Shown here: positions 9,308-20,475 of the stretch, one piece after another
Position numbering within the stretch: the first letter of the stretch is position 1
Layout of the letters: every line of letters begins with the position of its first letter
DNA from: Hanleya hanleyi
Taxonomy: Eukaryota; Mollusca; Polyplacophora; Lepidopleurida; Hanleyidae
Length of the DNA: 64,000 nucleotides
Assembly: GCA_036873755.1 (NCBI GenBank)
Contig: JAVTVY010020463.1
Location: 1-64,000, forward strand
Direction: 5' to 3'
Notes under the pieces: generated by a model
What the model was told of the DNA's origin: nothing
The model's database searches: none
The model's input: only the letters and a program-made list of their open reading frames with translations
Position numbers and translations under genes: made by a program

Positions 9308-9898
9308 CCAAGATGGTCAATGGCAGCCATCTTGGATTACATACTATCTCAATGAAAATCAATACCAATGGCTGTCTAACTGATGTGAAGCACCCTCTCG
9401 AGTTTGAAGTCGATTGGTCAAATTGTTCTCGAGATATCACGTTCACAAGATCCGAGACGGATGGAATCCAATATGGTCAATGGCAGCTCTCTTGAATTAT
9501 GTACCTCAGCGAAAACCAATACCAATGGCCGTCTAATTGATGTAAAGCACATTCTCAAGTGTGAAGTCGATTGGTCGAACTGTTCTCGAGATATCGCGTT
9601 CACAAGATCTGGGACGGATGGAATTCATTATGGTCAATGGCAGCCATCTTGGATTACATACCAATGGCCGTCTAACTGATGTGAAAAACCTTCCCAAGTT
9701 TGAAGTCGATTGGTGGAATTGTTCTTTCAGATATCGCGTTGTGAGATGTGGGACGAACATAATCCAATATGGTCGATGGCGGCCATCTTGGATTACGTAC
9801 CTCAGTGAAAATCAATACCAATGGCCGTCTAACTGATGTGAAGCACCTTCGCAAGTTTATTGGTCGAATTGTTCTCAAGATATCGCGTTCACAAGATG
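9308..9898. repeat. Tandem repeats of a ~140-160 bp unit
   Basis: Four partial copies, each with TATGGTCAATGGCAGCCATC (near 9312, 9472, 9629 and 9769), followed by ACCAATGGCCGTCTAACTGATG and GATATCGCGTTCACAAGATC. Spacings are about 160, 157 and 140 bases, so copies differ by indels. Open frames on both strands are by-products of the repeats. Confidence 0.8.
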
Positions 9899-9944
9899 TG
9901 GGACGGACGGAAGGACGGACGGACGGAAGGACGGACGGACGGCT
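9899..9944. repeat. (GGAC)n / (GGAA) microsatellite
   Basis: Runs of GGACGGAC mixed with GGAAGGAC directly follow the last ~150-bp unit. A short GC-rich hairpin, CCACCACTTCGTGG, comes after it (about 9961-9974). The order of unit, tetranucleotide and hairpin suggests one composite element. Confidence 0.85.
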
Positions 9945-10150
9945 AGCATTTCCAAGTCCTCCCACCACTTCGTGGCGGAGGACAAAAATGGCACAGCACC
10001 GGAAACAATACATAAATCCTAATCTTAAATACTTAATATCATACTTTCTCTAATGAACTCATCCACCCTTTAAATAATCTATCTAATCTGAATGAACACA
10101 GGCACACGTATAGGTGGGTAGGTCAATCAGTATGAGGAAAACAGTGATAT
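9945..10150. other. No gene recognised
   Basis: AT-rich spacer between the microsatellite and the next foldback element, with only the CCACCACTTCGTGG hairpin at its start. Confidence 0.5.
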
Positions 10151-10400
10151 ATTTACACTCTAAAATAATTAGATTGAAAATTCAATCTATAAGATTAGAA
10201 TTAGTGACAAGTCTATTCGACTGAATATTCCATCTATTAGATTGAAAATTGCAATCTAGTACATTGACTTTTCTGTTGACAACAGATTCATTTTATCATT
10301 TTCAATCTATTAGATTGAATATTTTCAATACAATAAAAGATTGGTCACTAATTTCAATCTGATAGATTGAATTTCAACCTAATTATTTTAGAGAGTAAAT
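10151..10400. mobile_element. AT-rich foldback MITE, ~250 bp
   Basis: The ends are inverted copies: ATTTACACTCTAAAATAATT at 10151 and the reverse complement of ATTTACTCTCTAAAATAATT ending at 10400. Inside, the motif CAATCTATTAGATTGAA and its variants recur on both strands. No target duplication was identified. Confidence 0.72.
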
Positions 10401-10774
10401 TTCTTTCTCGTCATAATTCTAGAAGACATCTGGGATTCGCTGAAAATAAAAAGAAAACAAACAAAAGATTAATTAAGAATAAGTTCAAAATGAGAATGTT
10501 AGTCCCAAGTACATAATGAGACAAAACATGGATTCTGGGAATTAATTATTATTAATCAGCTTGTAATTAATTGAAGACTATTTCTTGTAGAATAGGAATT
10601 CTGCAAGAATTCTGGTGGAATCTGGTGGAATTCAAATGGATAAAAATTCAACAGACCCTCTGTGCCATCTGTATTTAATATAGAGAAGCAGTATTAGAAG
10701 TAGATAAAAATGGGGGTTTTGGCACAGGTGGTGTTACGGTGGTGTGGTGCTGCGGTGTTGCGGTGTTGTAATCC
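10401..10774. other. No gene; short GGTG-rich tract
   Basis: AT-rich apart from 10724-10768, a GGTGTTACGGTGGTGTGGTG-like low-complexity tract. No coding signal is seen. Confidence 0.5.
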
Positions 10775-11065
10775 GTTAAAAATTCCGTATCTCTGGAACG
10801 GGAAGGGCTACTGAGATGAAACGTTGTTGGATACCCAGGAGAGAGACGCGTCGTTGGATTGCGATGATGACGTCATAATGACAAAGTCTGTATATCTCTA
10901 GAACGAGAGGGGCCCTACAGCCGAGACTTAGGCCGTTGGACAGCCCCGGACTGCGCGTATGACTTGTTCGCCGTGATTTCGTCATAGTGACGTCATCATC
11001 CAAATTAGATGGATTCTGTCAACGTCTCCGTATCTGCGAAAAGTAGGGGTTAGAAGAGTGAATCC
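10775..11065. repeat. Diverged ~110-bp repeat, two to three copies
   Basis: Copies begin CCGTATCTCTGGAACG (about 10785), CTGTATATCTCTAGAACG (about 10888) and CTCCGTATCTGCG (about 11024). The first two end in GATGACGTCAT or AGTGACGTCAT, each with a perfect TGACGTCA octamer. That octamer matches a CRE/ATF site, but it may simply be part of the repeat. Confidence 0.45.
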
Positions 11066-12743
11066 CGTACCATCGGATAGAGAAAAGAGAGTTTGAAATG
11101 CGTAAAAGGATCTCGAAGCTACAATTGTGTTATTAGCGAATGTCAACGCTGTATACAAGATGTATTATCAGTGATCTACGTGTAATTCACTAAGTAATTA
11201 ATATACCGTTTACTGTATGTATGTACATAGCCCAAGGTATACTAGAAACGATCAATACAATCAGTTGCCAGACTATATACGGCTCTAGGATTCGGATCAA
11301 TACTGCATAAACGTCACTCGCACTAAACGTACGTATATTTATTTCTTCTGATAAACTTTCCCAAACTAGCCGTGCGTAAAATAACCATTGAGCACGCCTA
11401 CAAAACATTATTTCTATTCTATTGCACTACCCAAATTGATTATCAAAAGATTATAATTATAATGATTAATTATAATGATTATAATGAAAGGTTGAAAGCG
11501 TATTTTAAACTTTGACACCCTTTCTCCCCCTTCTTGAAAAAACTCGTCCTCTGATATTAGCACGATGCTCCTGTCTCGGTTGGCATCCTGCCAATGTCAG
11601 TGGACGAGTTGATGTGGTCTCTCAAATGGAGAGTTATATTCTGTCAGCTGAGACAGACTCTGTGGAAATACTTGGATTTAGGTCTATTTGTGCCGCTTTG
11701 TTCCATCCTGTAATTTATTTGTGTGTTTATTCGATTGTATGAAGCAGACGACCCATTCCTCTCCGCCTTGTAAAATGAAATCTCCCAATGAACACCTGCA
11801 CTTCACACATGTACATTTCACACAAGCATGCTAAAACACTCAATAGTTTTTTGTTCATGTAGAAAGTGCTTTTACGTATTTTTAAGATGTTGACAGTGAA
11901 GTTGGTGAGATGAAATGAAGTTGGGAAGAAGGTTGAATTGTTGAAAATAACAATGTGACATTTTAAGGTGCAGATAATGATACAAAGAAAGGTTTGCAAT
12001 ATAGTTAGTTAGTAGTGTTAAAGAGGTTCGCAGGGAAAAACTGATTAAATGGGGAGAAAGTGATAATGTTGTAAAAATGTTCTTTCAACGTAAAACAGAA
12101 TTGCATGAAATGGTTTATCACATAACAAATTTCAAGAGTTCAGCACTTCTCGAACGGCACTGATGTATACAGGATTCAAAAATAGTAACAGACTCAATTT
12201 ATCAAGTAGTTAAGCCTTGGTGGTGTGAAAATAATGTGAAAAACTTGAACAATTTGATTATTTTTCTCAGCGGATGTACACAAATGTAGGAGAGAGGAGT
12301 ACTTCGGACAACCCTACGTGACAAAACCTTTGCTACTTTGCATGGCGATATAAGGGATAGAGTCGATCTCTAACAACATTAGAACACCGCTGTGGTGATA
12401 TTATTATAACATCAATGCAATCACATAGTGTATACAGTTCTTCCTGACCTACAATGTATCACAGACAGCTAACTCTCCCAGAGGTAAATGCTTTCATTGA
12501 ATAAAATGGCCACTATAAGGAAGTTTTGATTTGATAAGAGGACCAAACCGAATGCATCTCTGATTAGCTGAGATTGTCCAGCCAAAGAGCAGTTATTTAC
12601 CAGAGGTTCTGATTGGCTAACAACATGCTCATAATAGTCAATGAGCCAGGTCAATGAAGAGTAAAGCAATTGTTAGACATTTAACTTGTGATGGTAACAT
12701 ACAGATTAGGTTATTGTGAAATTATCTAACATTAAGACATCAC
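11066..12743. other. No gene recognised
   Basis: About 1.7 kb of AT-rich DNA. There is a short TAATGATTAATTATAATGATTATAATG repeat near 11458-11485. Small open frames show no domain or codon bias I can recognise. Confidence 0.5.
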
Positions 12744-13064
12744 CATGTACCTCAAGATCCTCATGGTGCTCATATGAACAGTCACAATCAAAGCGTGACT
12801 GAGTTACATCATTCTCTAGATGACGAATTTACAACGATTATTATGGATTAAGAATACTGATCAGCGATACGGATTTTATATTTTTGGAACATCATGATGT
12901 CCGCTTCTCTCTTGCAGGAAACTGGACTATGTTTATGCATACTATGATTGTCTTTTTGAATTTGGTGCTAATACTGTTATATGGAAGAGGTCTTTGGATT
13001 ATGGACGCGGCTATTCTTTAATGAACGACGGCTGAATTATGAATGACGGACTAGACTCTTGTAA
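12744..13064 (+). mobile_element. Penelope-like element, 3' tail fragment
   Basis: This matches, on the opposite strand, the 3' part of the Penelope-like element at 26918-27265. It starts CATGTACCTCAAGATCC and ends GACTAGACTCTTGTAA. A ~26-base segment present in the reference copy is missing after GATGTC (near 12900). It is a 5'-truncated copy, diverged by roughly a tenth by eye. Confidence 0.85.
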
Positions 13065-15527
13065 TCAAGTCCAACATCAGGTAGCCAGTCATTACCTATT
13101 AAAGTTTTGGAATTTAGTTGTGAAATATTGTCATCAACCATCAGTGCTCCTCTAAACATGTAACATTGAAGGTATTCAACAATATGAGTTAACCTGAAAC
13201 AGAGAAGGGGCAGTTAAAGTGAAGTTGGAGCCTGAGAGGTATGGAGGGGATATTGAGGGGTTGGGGGAGGCAGAACTGCTGTAGAATGTTAATGTGATAA
13301 GACTTTACACTGGGTGCAATGTTAAGGATTGCTTTGTGAAACAGCTCAACAGTGGAAAGCTGGAGAGGACGGGGAACAATAGGATACTTGAAAATTTAGG
13401 ATACAAGGACGAAGATTACTAGTGTCCATGGTGATAATTGGTCAAAGTTGCACTAAGAATCGGTCCGAGAAGAGAGAATGAGGGGGCTTGACAGATGAAA
13501 ATATTATGTGATACTTCTGTAGTTATGGAAAAAGAAGGTATATCGTTCAATAAGAATGTGGGGATTACACAGTGTCTATGTGACACTGTTTTAAAAGAGG
13601 GATCATGTGTAGGGCGGGTTGGGGAAACGGGTTGCACGGCGTGTTCGCACGACCTGTGCCCATCGCGGTGCGATGGAGTGCCCAAGATATGTTATAGTCA
13701 AACAAAGTGGATAGAAGCAAGAGCATATCCAAGAGTGAAGACAATGCCCTAAACGCCACATGATTACGGTAGTGGTATATCAGATAGATGTGACTTTTGC
13801 TGACTGACCATCGAGTATATTTATCATGCACAGATAACCATTACCTCCTCCCATGTGGTCCTGTCTTCACTACCAGCTCAACAATGATTTAATGCATCCG
13901 GCAATGTATTTAAGACCTTTTAAGGCCGGGAATAGAACTGCTGGAAATGTCAACAGTCACAGTACTGCTGAATTGATCACTCCCATTTCCCAGATGCCCT
14001 CGAATGATCAGGGACGTAGGGCTAGTTTTACACTCGACCATTCTCTCTCCCTAAATCTCTCTCTCCAATAGTGCCTGACATAGTCTGTCAATATTATTTG
14101 CTTCGCATGCATCCCAAGTAGCTTACCGGATATCGGAAATGATGACTACTGTCTGATTCGCTTGAAAGAAATATGGTCTAATTCATCATTGTAAAACCAT
14201 TCAGTGCTTTCACACGCCAATGATTAATCTCTTGAGAATGGCTATGCAACATTTTTTATTTATAGATACGCTACTCAATGTGTCAGTATATAAATATTCG
14301 GTCAAAAATCTGATGATACAGTGAGCACATGCAGGGAGACCAATGGTATATACTATCTCTGAACAGATAGAATCAAGTCCATCTGATTGCTATGCACTGT
14401 GTATTCACGCTGTACAGTTAGAGGGAATGAATGTTGGCAGAAAATAAGGTTGAAAAGCAATAAATCATTTCGAACAAATACATGATCCGCTATGGCTGAT
14501 AGCTTTAGAACATCAATCAAGACAGGACCTTCTCCCTTAAACAACCAAACTGGCTATTTTCATTACTAATGTTGAACAATAGACTAACTATTCCATGACC
14601 AGCTATAGCTTCTAGCTTAAATTTCTGGGTATTACATTTTTATTAGAGCCTATGCTTCAACATGGGGGAATATTTTTGACTAGTGATAACTGGCATATGT
14701 CTCGGCCAAAATTATCATTAATACAAGTATAGTTCCCTTTGGTTTACCATATTATCACCAGTTAAACCCCTCCACCATTGTACCGAAAACAACCAACCAA
14801 AGCATCAATATTGACGCCTTTTTTCACCATTTTCTGTAATAAATGAGTGAATTTTGTAAATACACCAGTCATAGATTGACTACTAATCCATCTTATTCTT
14901 AGATATGAATTAAATATGGCATTGGTCATCTTAGCATACAATTTGATACCTCTTAACTCACGCTAGTATGTCATACTGCATTTATTCATCTGTAAGTGAA
15001 GAATGATGGTTTATTAATGAGAAATTCTACTATCACATCACAATGTGCTGTTTGTATCTTACTTAATTACTTCCATTTATTTCCATATATGACAGGAAAG
15101 GATTTATTAGGTGTGATATTCTGGGGTCAGAAACAACTCAATATATTGTAAAATGAACAAAAACTGAGGAGTGAGCAATGACCGAGCAAATGAGCAAAGT
15201 GTACCACTTATATGTTACTTACCAATCTGGTGAAATATTAACATCTGATAAGTCTGCAATCAATTTTCAATTAGTGGAAACGAAGCTTGGCTAATATAAT
15301 TATAATAGCCTGTCCTGAATTTGAATCAATGGACAAATCGATATAAAATATTTTTGAACATATTCCCTCAGTGTAATACTCGTTCTGCTGAAATCTGTAG
15401 ATCACGTCACTGTTAATGTTTATACACATCTGCTGGATTAACAATCATCAAATGGACATAGATTGTGGCATACATCCATTCTCCCACTGTCAGAGTTCGT
15501 AACCTCCTACACTGTCCCTGTAACATT
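13065..15527. other. No gene recognised
   Basis: About 2.5 kb of AT-rich sequence. A slightly more GC-rich patch at 13590-13690 is open on both strands but has no recognisable domain. Nothing else can be supported. Confidence 0.5.
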
Positions 15528-15611
15528 CTCTATACTGTCGGTGAAACATACTGTCGGTGTAACATACTATCGGTGAAACATACTGTCGGTGTAACATACT
15601 GTCGGTGTAAA
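15528..15611. repeat. 16-bp minisatellite, about 5 copies
   Basis: Unit ACTGTCGGTGTAACAT, alternating with ACTGTCGGTGAAACAT, so a two-monomer alternation is visible. Confidence 0.85.
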
Positions 15612-16202
15612 CAAAAGCGTACCTGAGATACAACACATATCACGAATCGTTAGATTCTTGGTATGTGCTTTAGAATAGGTTAACCGAAAGACTATACTGT
15701 GAAGTCATGTGGCTCTGTCAGTATGTCGGCACCTCTTCCTTCCCTTATATGTGTTGTAAACACTCTGGCAGCATTGGGCCGAATAACATGGCATACATGC
15801 ACGTTCAGTTTTTATCGATTTGATCCACATAGGAAGTGTGTATCTGAATAAGAAAGAAATGGAAACTGCATCCATTAGATGTTTTTGAAGAAAGAAGAAA
15901 TTATTTGACAAGAGCACACATTATAGCATCATGTTTTAGCTATGATATCCCCCCCCCTCGAGCCCCTCGAGTCCCATCTTCATACACAAGTCGACTTCTC
16001 TGTTCACACTTCAAATTAGCCTTGATATATAAGCCCATCGGTTTTATTTCGAAGAATTTATAAATTGACATGAAACAACCTTGACCTCGAATCTACTTGA
16101 AATTCGTAATGTGTCATATGAGAACGAAATACACATTTCCAATCTTCAATGAGACGTACAAATAGATGCATCGATGAAAAATGACGAAAAAAAGAAAATA
16201 TT
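15612..16202. other. No gene recognised
   Basis: AT-rich. A C-rich run sits near 15950. Nothing codes here that I can support. Confidence 0.5.
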
Positions 16203-16274
16203 AGGGTCTACAAAGATTTGAACTCTGATCGCTGGATTCAGAGTCCAGAGTACTAACCATTGCGCCATAGAAGT
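16203..16274 (-). pseudogene. tRNA-Gln(CTG)-like pseudogene
   Basis: The minus strand has D-arm GCGCAATGGTTAGTA, anticodon stem-loop TCTGGACTCTGAATCCAG with anticodon CTG, and T-arm CAGAGTTCAAATCTTTG. All three stems can pair. The acceptor stem keeps only four of seven pairs (ACTTCTA against TAGACCC), so it is probably dead, or the head of a tRNA-derived repeat. The internal arms closely match ordinary animal tRNA-Gln. Confidence 0.75.
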
Positions 16275-16748
16275 TGTTGAGTTTCCGACGGCCGCTTGTG
16301 GAGTTGCCGATCAGAGATACTAACGGCGCTGTCATTAGCTGTTATGTGCTAGGTCACATGGCTCTTCGCGCTCATGAATATTTATCACATACTACGCCAG
16401 CTTTCGTTATCCGCCAGAGGCATTGTGGTAGCATGTCTCTGGTGGAGCGAGAATGCCTACATACAGTCGTTGTGTATAGTTCTGACTGGATCGTCTCTGG
16501 TTTTTAGATGAAATTTACACCTTGGATTTTGAATGCCTTGGGTGGTCCGATCTATCAAGGCTACTCCTATGTGTGAACGGAGAAGTCCGGGTGCATGAAG
16601 ATGGCCGAGCCCACGCCACTCCATTTAGTAATGGAGGATGCTGATTGGCCGAGAGCCATACTCACTGCGCGCTGAGTTTCAACCTCAATGCAATATGAGG
16701 GTATGTCTGACAGTGGGAGGTATACAAACTGGTGCCAAACCACTCACG
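16275..16748. other. No gene recognised
   Basis: Less AT-rich than its surroundings, with a CCAAT-type motif (GATTGGCCGAGAG, near 16641). No exon or promoter can be supported. Confidence 0.4.
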
Positions 16749-17237
16749 CAGATGTAGTTGTTGAGAAAGTGCCGGACGGGCAATATTTGCAAAAAACCCG
16801 TTGACCATAACCAATAAAATAATTCGATTCTATGTCCACTTACCTTTCATAAGACACCTTGTTTATGAGTGACTGTCCATTTCTGGCTTCGCAAGACATC
16901 TAAAATCTGACGAGGGGGGTAAAACTGTCCACATCGCCGCTGTGTGTGTAGTGTTTGTCGCGCGTTGTTGAGGTGCGTAATCGGCGTTCTGGTCGATGCA
17001 AGATGGCGCGCGAGGTGCGTAATCGGCGTTCTGGTCGATGCAAGATGGCGGCGATGTGGACAGTTTTACCCCTCCACTCCCAGTTCAGATGTCTTGCAAA
17101 GCCAGAAATGGACAGCCACCCATAAACAAGGTGTCTTATGAAAGGTAAGTGGACATAGAATCGAATTATTTTATTGGTTGTGGTCAGCGGGTTCGGCAAA
17201 TGTAGCCCGTCCGACACTTTCCCAACAACTACATCTG
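16749..17237. mobile_element. Foldback MITE, 489 bp
   Basis: Left arm 16749 to about 16945 (CAGATGTAGTTGTTGAGAAA...) is the inverted copy of about 17045-17237 (...CAACAACTACATCTG). ACG lies on both sides (16746-16748 and 17238-17240), a possible 3-bp target duplication. The unpaired centre (about 16970-17055) holds two tandem copies of GTGCGTAATCGGCGTTCTGG followed by GATGCAAGATGGCG. No transposase is present and the superfamily is not clear. Confidence 0.82.
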
Positions 17238-17620
17238 ACGAGCATAGACCCCACTGGAGCTATATGAATTTATGCAGTGGTGTCAAACAAACGGTTTTCA
17301 AATGCAGGATAATATACGCTCCATTGTTTGAAAGTAAGAGAACTAGCAGCACATTATTACTAAAGTAAATACAGAGACAAAAGACAGATCTTAATCATGA
17401 TCGTTCATTTTAACTTGGAACTATTGTGTGAAGTTCAAGCTTCCAGGCTTTGATAGACGATAAAAATCTTTTGTGACAAATGTCTAACGGATGAGTTCTG
17501 ATGTCTATATTTGGAAGTGAGAGATGTGTATTTGTATAAGTATATCACCAGATGAACAAGAACTGAAGCATGCTGGATAATCATTCTGGAATTGCATGAT
17601 CATGTTCAAATGCCACATAC
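17238..17620. other. No gene recognised
   Basis: AT-rich flank between the foldback element and the exon-like segment. Confidence 0.5.
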
Positions 17621-17803
17621 ATAATCGGTCATATTTTCTTGCCCAAAGGGAAACGAAAGCAAATCGATACCAACGGGAGAACGTCTGGCGCTAGTAATTG
17701 GAATTTCTTCTACAAAGCTGTTTTCTTGGTATTGCAAACGTCCATGCAGAAGTCGGAATAATTTAGCAATACTTAAGCGGCTCTCAGTAAAAGTCATATT
17801 CCC
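17621..17803 (-). CDS. Candidate internal coding exon, product unknown
   Basis: On the minus strand a polypyrimidine tract and acceptor (CCTATATTTTCAG) lead into 183 bases open in one frame. They end at a strong donor (GATTAT then GTATGT). The exon would be exactly 61 codons, phase 0 on both sides, starting GNMTFTESRL and ending FGQENMTDY. The composition looks like folded protein (charged, aromatic, no low complexity), unlike other open frames nearby. I do not recognise the family, and no partner exon was found within a few kilobases. It could be a real exon of a gene with large introns, a retained fragment, or chance. Confidence 0.35.
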
Positions 17804-18636
17804 CTGAAAATATAGGACGGAAAGGCATCTCTCAGATGGCCTTAGCAGTAACAAAACGTTAATCTCGAGCGACGAGGAAATGAAATCTAATTTGTGATAA
17901 AACCATTGGAAATTTGGGGTCATTCAGATGCTAAGCCAAAATTATCTGGATATCAGAAAAAAAGTTTGTTGACTTGATTTTGTTAAAAATATCTAAACTA
18001 CCTATACAATAGTGATGTACTGTAGAGTTATACTAATCTATTAAACTCTGTCATCATTCAATTCCACATGTTCTTGTTCGAATGGTTAACAAAGGAATTT
18101 TTTCAGCAATTATTCTTAATGTTTTTCTCCTCAGATATTAGTTGGCACCACCAAATAGCATTTCACTCACTGGAATTGCCTTTGGCAGGCAGTGAAAATT
18201 GTTTTTCCGGCAGGTTTTTTTATCTCCTCGCTTGATTGTTTTGGCAGTAGCATTTATCTCAAACAAAAGCATTCAATTGCATTTTCCGCAAAAATCATAT
18301 TAGCAGAAAGCAGTTTGTGACCAGGATAAGGTCTGTTCTGTAAATTGGCTTATTTTGTATGTATAACTTTTATCACCCCGAGCATTGCCTCAAAAGACAA
18401 ATAACAATCTGGTATCTGATTGGTTGATATAATTCCTTGCTTCCAGGCCTTCTACCCATACATAAACATTTGGAGGTTTTATTAGCAAGACTGTCTAGTC
18501 ACTATATCAATAACATAAAATCTAAAAGGGGCAATGAACCCTCAGCCCAGTTTTTATTCACAGTCATGACAGTCTTTAATAGTTTGCCTTGTTTTCTAAC
18601 ATTTTCCTACAGTGATCATGTGACAGGCCAATCTAA
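17804..18636. other. No gene recognised
   Basis: AT-rich sequence between the exon-like segment and the 31-bp array. Confidence 0.5.
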
Positions 18637-19601
18637 TGTCATCTGGAAGACGAGCAATGTTGGTTGTTGTCCTCTGGAACACAAGCTATGTTGGTGATTG
18701 TCCTCTGGAAGACAAGCAATGTTGGTGATTGTCCGCTGGAAGACAAGCAGTGTTGGTGATTGTCCTTTGGAAGACTAGCTATGTTGGTGATTGTCCCGTG
18801 GAAGTCAAGCTATGATGGTGATTGTCCGCTGGAAGACATGCAATGTTTATTATTTTCCTCCGGAGAGACAAGCATTGTTCGGTGATTGTCCTCTGGAAGT
18901 CAAGCCACGTTCGTGATTGTCTTCTCGAAGACAAACAACGTTGGTAATTGTCCCCTGGAACACAAACAATGTTGATGATTGTCTTCCAGAAGACAAGCTA
19001 TGTTGGTGATGGTCCGCTGGAAGACAAGTTATGCTGGTGATTGCCATCTGCAAGACAAGCAATGTTAATGATTGTCCTCTGGAAGACAAGCAGTGTTGGT
19101 GATTGTCCTCTGGAAGACAAGCTATGTTCACCTGTAGATGACAAGCTATGTTGGTGCTTGTCCTCTGGAAGACAAGCAATGTTGGTGACAGTCCTCTAAA
19201 AGACAAGCTATGTTGGTGTTTGTCCTCTGGAAAACAAGCTATGTTGGTGATTGTCCTCTGGAAGACAAGCTATGTTGGAGATTGTCCTGTGGAAGACAAG
19301 CTATGTTGGTAATTGTCCTCTGGAAGACAAGCAACGTTGGTGATTGTTCCCTAGAAGACAAGTTGTGTTTGTGTTTGTCCTCTGAAAGACAAGAAATGTT
19401 GATGATTATCATCTGAAAGACGAACAATGTTGGTGATTGTCCTCTGGAAGATAAGTAATGTTAGTGATTGTATTTGGAAGACAGGAAATGTTGGTGATTA
19501 TCCTCTGTAAGACAAGTAATGTTGGTGATTGTCCTCTGAAAGACAGTTTTGGAGATTGTCCTCTGGACGATAAGCAATGTTGGTGAATGTCCTCTAAAAG
19601 G
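18637..19601. repeat. 31-bp minisatellite, about 31 copies
   Basis: Consensus GTCCTCTGGAAGACAAGCAA followed by TGTTGGTGATT, with substitutions and small indels in most copies. As 31 is not a multiple of three, the frame shifts every unit; several medium-length open frames across it are artefacts. Confidence 0.93.
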
Positions 19602-20336
19602 GGATGTGACCAGCCATGCACAGTGCATTTAATTGTTTTCTGGTAGACAGGTAAGGTCTATCCTGAAAACCAAACCAACATAGAATTTACGCTGCCTGAC
19701 ATCCAATCAATGGTAATTTGGTGGTGAGGTATTCGATCGTTCCCTGTTCGTTTGGTCTATTAACCAACATGGTGTTCTCCTGACCGGGTGGTTGGCTCAC
19801 ATTAATCTCACCCAACCCTGACACACAAACTGGAATAACCTGATTACCCGGAGAAAAAACAGGACCAGGAAGAAAAATCAGGGAAAGCATCATCCCATTA
19901 TCGATAAACAGCTAGAGTGAATCTGCGCTCGAAGATAAACTTTGCATGTCAACAAGTTTCTACACCAATGTGCATGAAGGAGAGAACGAGCTTATACGAA
20001 GGCAGCTAGCTTGAGGGGACCGGATTAGGTGGCCTACTTGTCTGAACATTTATAGTTACATCAGTTGTGACAAGAAGAAGCAGTAGAAGGACACTGAGAT
20101 AATTAATGGACTTCAGCTCACATTACTGATTACATAAAGCCTTCACCCAGGAACAAACTCAGCCATGGATCGTTACTCACAGTTAAACCTGATATAATAG
20201 CAACTCTAAAGTCTGACTGAATAAATAAGGTACCTGTATAGCAATATCAAACAATACATAGACATACAAATGGCCAGTGCCAGTAATATCTTTTAATACA
20301 AAGACATACAAAGAGCCAGTGAAAGTAACATCCTAT
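19602..20336. other. No gene recognised
   Basis: Unique-looking AT-rich sequence; no feature can be supported. Confidence 0.5.
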
Positions 20337-20475
20337 AGGCAATCAATCAGAATGGACAACTCTCATGAACAACCATTCAGAATGGACAGCTCTCAAAAAC
20401 AACCAATCAGAATCGACAACTCTCAAAACAACCAATAAGAATGGACAACTCTCAAGACAACCAATCAGAAGAAAG
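20337..20475. repeat. ~28-bp minisatellite, about 5 copies
   Basis: Unit AACCAATCAGAATGGACAACTCTCAA with A-rich length variation. Looser relatives (CCAATCAGAA, CCAATCAAAATG) continue to about 20730, so the original array was probably longer. Confidence 0.8.

Noticed and set aside
9051..9383. 110-codon gene
   Set aside because: It runs into the tandem ~150-bp repeat, has an overlapping open frame on the other strand and shows no domain.
13495..13752. Cysteine-containing 85-codon frame
   Set aside because: Overlapping open frames lie on both strands and no signal peptide or family pattern is visible; probably chance in a slightly GC-rich patch.
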